Positions 5,461-7,792 of a DNA stretch of 7,792 nucleotides are shown here, in pieces. The notes under the pieces were generated by a model, which saw only the letters and a program-made list of their open reading frames with translations, did no database searches and was not told the DNA's origin. Position numbers and translations under genes: made by a program. The stretch is from an uncultured Coprococcus sp. (GTDB lineage: Bacteria; Bacillota; Clostridia; Lachnospirales; Lachnospiraceae): NCBI GenBank assembly GCA_900548215.1, contig URJI01000111.1:1-7792 (forward strand), written 5' to 3'. Each line of letters begins with the position of its first letter. Position 1 is the first letter of the stretch.

Positions 5461-5934
5461 ATGGAAAGTTCAGTAGAGCTTCAGTCACCATTTTCATATG
5501 CGGTATGGCCTTTGGTATTGGCGGGATGTATCGCTGCCGCAGCGTTGTTGTTCTTTCTTATACTGAAATTTATGAAAATTTGCAGGACCAAAAGAAATAA
5601 TCCGAAAATAGTTGTAAAACCAACTTTGGACATAAACGTTGTCAAGAATAAATATCTGAGTGAGCTTGCCGGAATTGACAGGGATTTCAGTATGGGGAAG
5701 GAAGATATAAGAGGTGCCTATCAGAGGATGAGTCAGTGTATAAGACAGTTTGTGCATGCAGTTACAGGGATAAAGGTTCAAAATTATACCCTTCAGGATA
5801 TAAGGAGACTTAATATGCCGATGCTGTACGCACTTGTGGCTGAGTATTATGCGCCGGAATTTGCAAGAAAATCCGAGGGTGATGTAAGAAATTCACTTGA
5901 TAAGACAAGGAGTTTGATAGAGAGATGGCGATAA
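5461..5934 (+). CDS. Single-pass membrane protein, DUF4381-like (157 aa)
   Basis: One hydrophobic segment spans residues 14-38. A basic patch (KICRTKRNNPK, 39-49) then predicts a cytoplasmic C-terminal part. The remaining roughly 110 residues look helical, with YQRMSQCIRQFVHAVTG (87-103), YTLQDIRRL (108-116) and a YYAPEFAR segment (128-135). The length, the short Ser/Pro-containing N terminus before the helix, and the place between DUF58 and vWA genes match the DUF4381 proteins of MoxR/vWA operons. The identity rests on this architecture rather than on a strong motif. AGGAGG (5448-5453) lies seven bases before the ATG. The 3' end overlaps the next gene by 10 bases, suggesting translational coupling. 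Confidence 0.75.
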   Translation: MESSVELQSPFSYAVWPLVLAGCIAAAALLFFLILKFMKICRTKRNNPKIVVKPTLDINVVKNKYLSELAGIDRDFSMGKEDIRGAYQRMSQCIRQFVHAVTGIKVQNYTLQDIRRLNMPMLYALVAEYYAPEFARKSEGDVRNSLDKTRSLIERWR

Positions 5935-6962
5935 AATATCATTGGGTCATATATGTAGGGGCAGTCCTTGTGTCAGTTATGATGATATTTGTATGTGTAA
6001 AGAGCAGACGCAGGGATGTCTATGCCGGTGGCAAACGGGTTGCGGGTGTCTTATATTCAGAGGATGAAAAATACTATAAGAAGAAATTATACTTATATAG
6101 ATATGGTATTATAGTAACACTTGTTCTGAGTGCAATGACTGTGGGTATGGCGTTTCTTTTAATGGCCAGACCATATACAAATGAGCGCGTACAGGATGAT
6201 AAGTATTGCAGAGATATAATACTGTGCATAGATATTTCTACATCTGTTGACTATCTGAATGAGAATCTTTTGGAAAAACTCAAGAACACTGTGGATGAAT
6301 TGCAGGGAGAAAGATTTGGAATAGTTCTTTTTAATACAAGTCCTGTTTTGCTGACTCCACTTACTGACGATTACGAGTACGTGAAGGATCAACTTGATCT
6401 TATAGCAAAGTGCCTTGACAGCAGGAACTCCATGGATCTTGACAGGGCATTTTCTACGTCGGGCGACTGGCTCTATTATGATGCATACATAACATCAGGC
6501 ACACTTGTCGGAAATGAGGAAAGAGGGAGTTCGCTGATAGGAGATGGTCTGGCGGCTGCGGCCGGTGATTTCTCTGATAGAGAAAGTGACAGCAAGAGAA
6601 CAAAAGTGGTGATTTTCTCAACTGATAATGATATACAGGGAACACCGATAGCGACGCTGAATGAGGCTGCGGATATATGCAAAGACAACAATGTGACCGT
6701 ATTTGGTGTTGGAACAAAGGAGATGACTGATGAGAACCGTGAAGCTATGAAAACTGCGGTGGAGAAAACAGGAGGTCAGTTTTATCTCGAGGAGGAGTCC
6801 GGATCATTTTCGGATATTGTTTCTTCTATAGAGAATATGAGTAAGAGCCTTGTGAAGGTGAAGACTATGGATGTGGAAACTCCTGAACTTGAGTTCCCAT
6901 TTGTGATGATGCTGATAACTTTTATGCTTATGCTGGGAATATGCAGATGGCTGAGATTATAG
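5925..6962 (+). CDS. BatA-like vWA membrane protein (345 aa)
   Basis: This membrane-anchored vWA protein belongs to the Bat type. Membrane segments are at 7-25 and 59-82, then the vWA domain (about 96-310), and a C-terminal helix at 324-342. This is the usual Bat layout. The metal site DISTS (103-107) is canonical. The threonine position is replaced by Ser in RGSSLIGDGLA (200-210), and the third motif reads FSTDND (231-236) instead of the common TDG. About 30 residues (165-199, rich in Asp, Ser and Tyr) seem to be inserted before the IGDGLA helix. The ATG at 5925 lies inside the end of the preceding gene, with AAGGAG (5907-5912) 12 bases upstream. It probably forms a membrane complex with the next gene product, with MoxR acting on it from the cytoplasm. 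Confidence 0.92.
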   Translation: MAIKYHWVIYVGAVLVSVMMIFVCVKSRRRDVYAGGKRVAGVLYSEDEKYYKKKLYLYRYGIIVTLVLSAMTVGMAFLLMARPYTNERVQDDKYCRDIILCIDISTSVDYLNENLLEKLKNTVDELQGERFGIVLFNTSPVLLTPLTDDYEYVKDQLDLIAKCLDSRNSMDLDRAFSTSGDWLYYDAYITSGTLVGNEERGSSLIGDGLAAAAGDFSDRESDSKRTKVVIFSTDNDIQGTPIATLNEAADICKDNNVTVFGVGTKEMTDENREAMKTAVEKTGGQFYLEEESGSFSDIVSSIENMSKSLVKVKTMDVETPELEFPFVMMLITFMLMLGICRWLRL

Positions 6963-6969
6963 ACATGAA

Positions 6970-7792
6970 ATGAGAGTAACAGATATGAGAATAGATCCTA
7001 TAATTCCAATTTGGCTGATGGCAATAGTGTGCGCTGCAATGCTTCTTCTTAGGCGAAATAGCTGGAAGGCATATGTCCGTCAGATAGTTGCCATTATATT
7101 GATATTTTGTGTGAATCTGAGAATTATGATTCCAAGTGACAATGTAACTGCAACTACTCAGGAACTTGATACATATGTGCTTTTTGTTGTGGATGACACA
7201 TTGAGTATGCTTGCAAGGGATTACGATGGCGACACAGAGCGACTTACGGCGGTAAAGAATGATTGTGGAAAAATAATAGACAAAATGGATGGTGCTAAGT
7301 TTGCAATTATTTCTTTTAATAATAATGCTAATCTCGTCGCACCATATACTGACAATTCAGATTATGCAAAAAGTGTGATGGAAAGTCTCTATCCTCTTGA
7401 ATCACTGTATGCCAAAGGCAGTTCTATGAACATTTGCAAGGATGTGATGACAGATACTTTGAAGCGGGCACATGAAAAAGGTGACGGGAATGTAATCGTG
7501 TTTTTTATAAGCGACGGAGAGATTACGAGTTCAGACAGCAGACTGGAGTCATTTGACGAAGCGTCGAAGTATGCAGACGGCGGTGCTGTTTTGGGATATG
7601 GAACTGAAAAGGGCGGCAGGATGTATGTGAAGTCGTATTACAGTGATCAGGAAGAGGTTATTCAGGATACATCGTCTTATCCATATAAGGATGCTGTTTC
7701 AAGAATTGATGAGAAGAATCTGAAACAGATAGCAGGAGATATCGGCGTGAAATACATCAATATGAATGATGGACAGAGCCAACTTGAAGATG
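6970..7792 (+). CDS. BatB-like vWA membrane protein, 3' end cut by window
   Basis: The frame is open from 6970 to the window edge (274 codons). Two hydrophobic segments lie at about 8-24 and 34-52, followed by a vWA domain. The strand VLFVVDDTLSM (70-80) holds the metal site D75-x-T77-x-S79, where family members usually have DxSxS. KGSSM (149-153) stands at the threonine position, and ISDGE (180-184) is the third motif. The start is uncertain: ATGs at 6970 and 6985 are both in frame and neither has a strong ribosome binding site. The 7-base gap after the previous stop favours coupled initiation at 6970. Two adjacent vWA genes are usual for Bat operons. The missing part should hold the end of the vWA domain and perhaps a C-terminal helix. 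Confidence 0.9.
   Translation, partial: MRVTDMRIDPIIPIWLMAIVCAAMLLLRRNSWKAYVRQIVAIILIFCVNLRIMIPSDNVTATTQELDTYVLFVVDDTLSMLARDYDGDTERLTAVKNDCGKIIDKMDGAKFAIISFNNNANLVAPYTDNSDYAKSVMESLYPLESLYAKGSSMNICKDVMTDTLKRAHEKGDGNVIVFFISDGEITSSDSRLESFDEASKYADGGAVLGYGTEKGGRMYVKSYYSDQEEVIQDTSSYPYKDAVSRIDEKNLKQIAGDIGVKYINMNDGQSQLED

Overview
The window looks like a chromosomal segment of a low-GC Firmicute, most likely a Clostridia/Lachnospiraceae relative. This is an inference from AT-rich intergenic DNA, strong AGGAGG-type ribosome binding sites, T-rich intrinsic terminators, a tRNA without an encoded CCA end, a DUF951 mini-protein and a NhaC-type antiporter. No organism name can be proven from the sequence alone.

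Layout. Positions 1-66 are the 3' part of tRNA-Phe(GAA), closed by a terminator. A 57-codon DUF951 gene follows at 171-344. Positions 345-1498 carry no convincing protein gene. Instead they hold two diverged copies of a roughly 360-385 bp direct repeat. Read on the minus strand, each copy looks like a complete small-RNA gene: a TTGACA/TTTACT promoter, a chain of hairpins with C-rich loops including an anti-Shine-Dalgarno UCCUCCC, and a terminator. A large NhaC-family antiporter gene (1499-3190) follows. Behind it is a second, unrelated small-RNA candidate on the plus strand (about 3281-3350), with a near-consensus promoter and a terminator.

The right half (3516 to the window end) is one tightly packed operon: a MoxR-type AAA+ ATPase, a DUF58 protein, a small one-helix membrane protein resembling DUF4381, a BatA-like von Willebrand A (vWA) membrane protein, and a second BatB-like vWA membrane protein cut by the window edge. 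Family knowledge says a MoxR ATPase works with membrane-anchored vWA proteins, probably as a chaperone-like or metal-insertion/maturation machine at the membrane. The substrate cannot be read from this window.

The least conventional content is the RNA layer. There are two tandem paralogous sRNA genes whose indels fall in loops and linkers, and whose shared GUGCUCCUCCC segment is complementary at 10 of 11 positions to the ribosome binding site of the adjacent antiporter gene. There is also a third short RNA unit with a different sequence but similar C-rich tracts.
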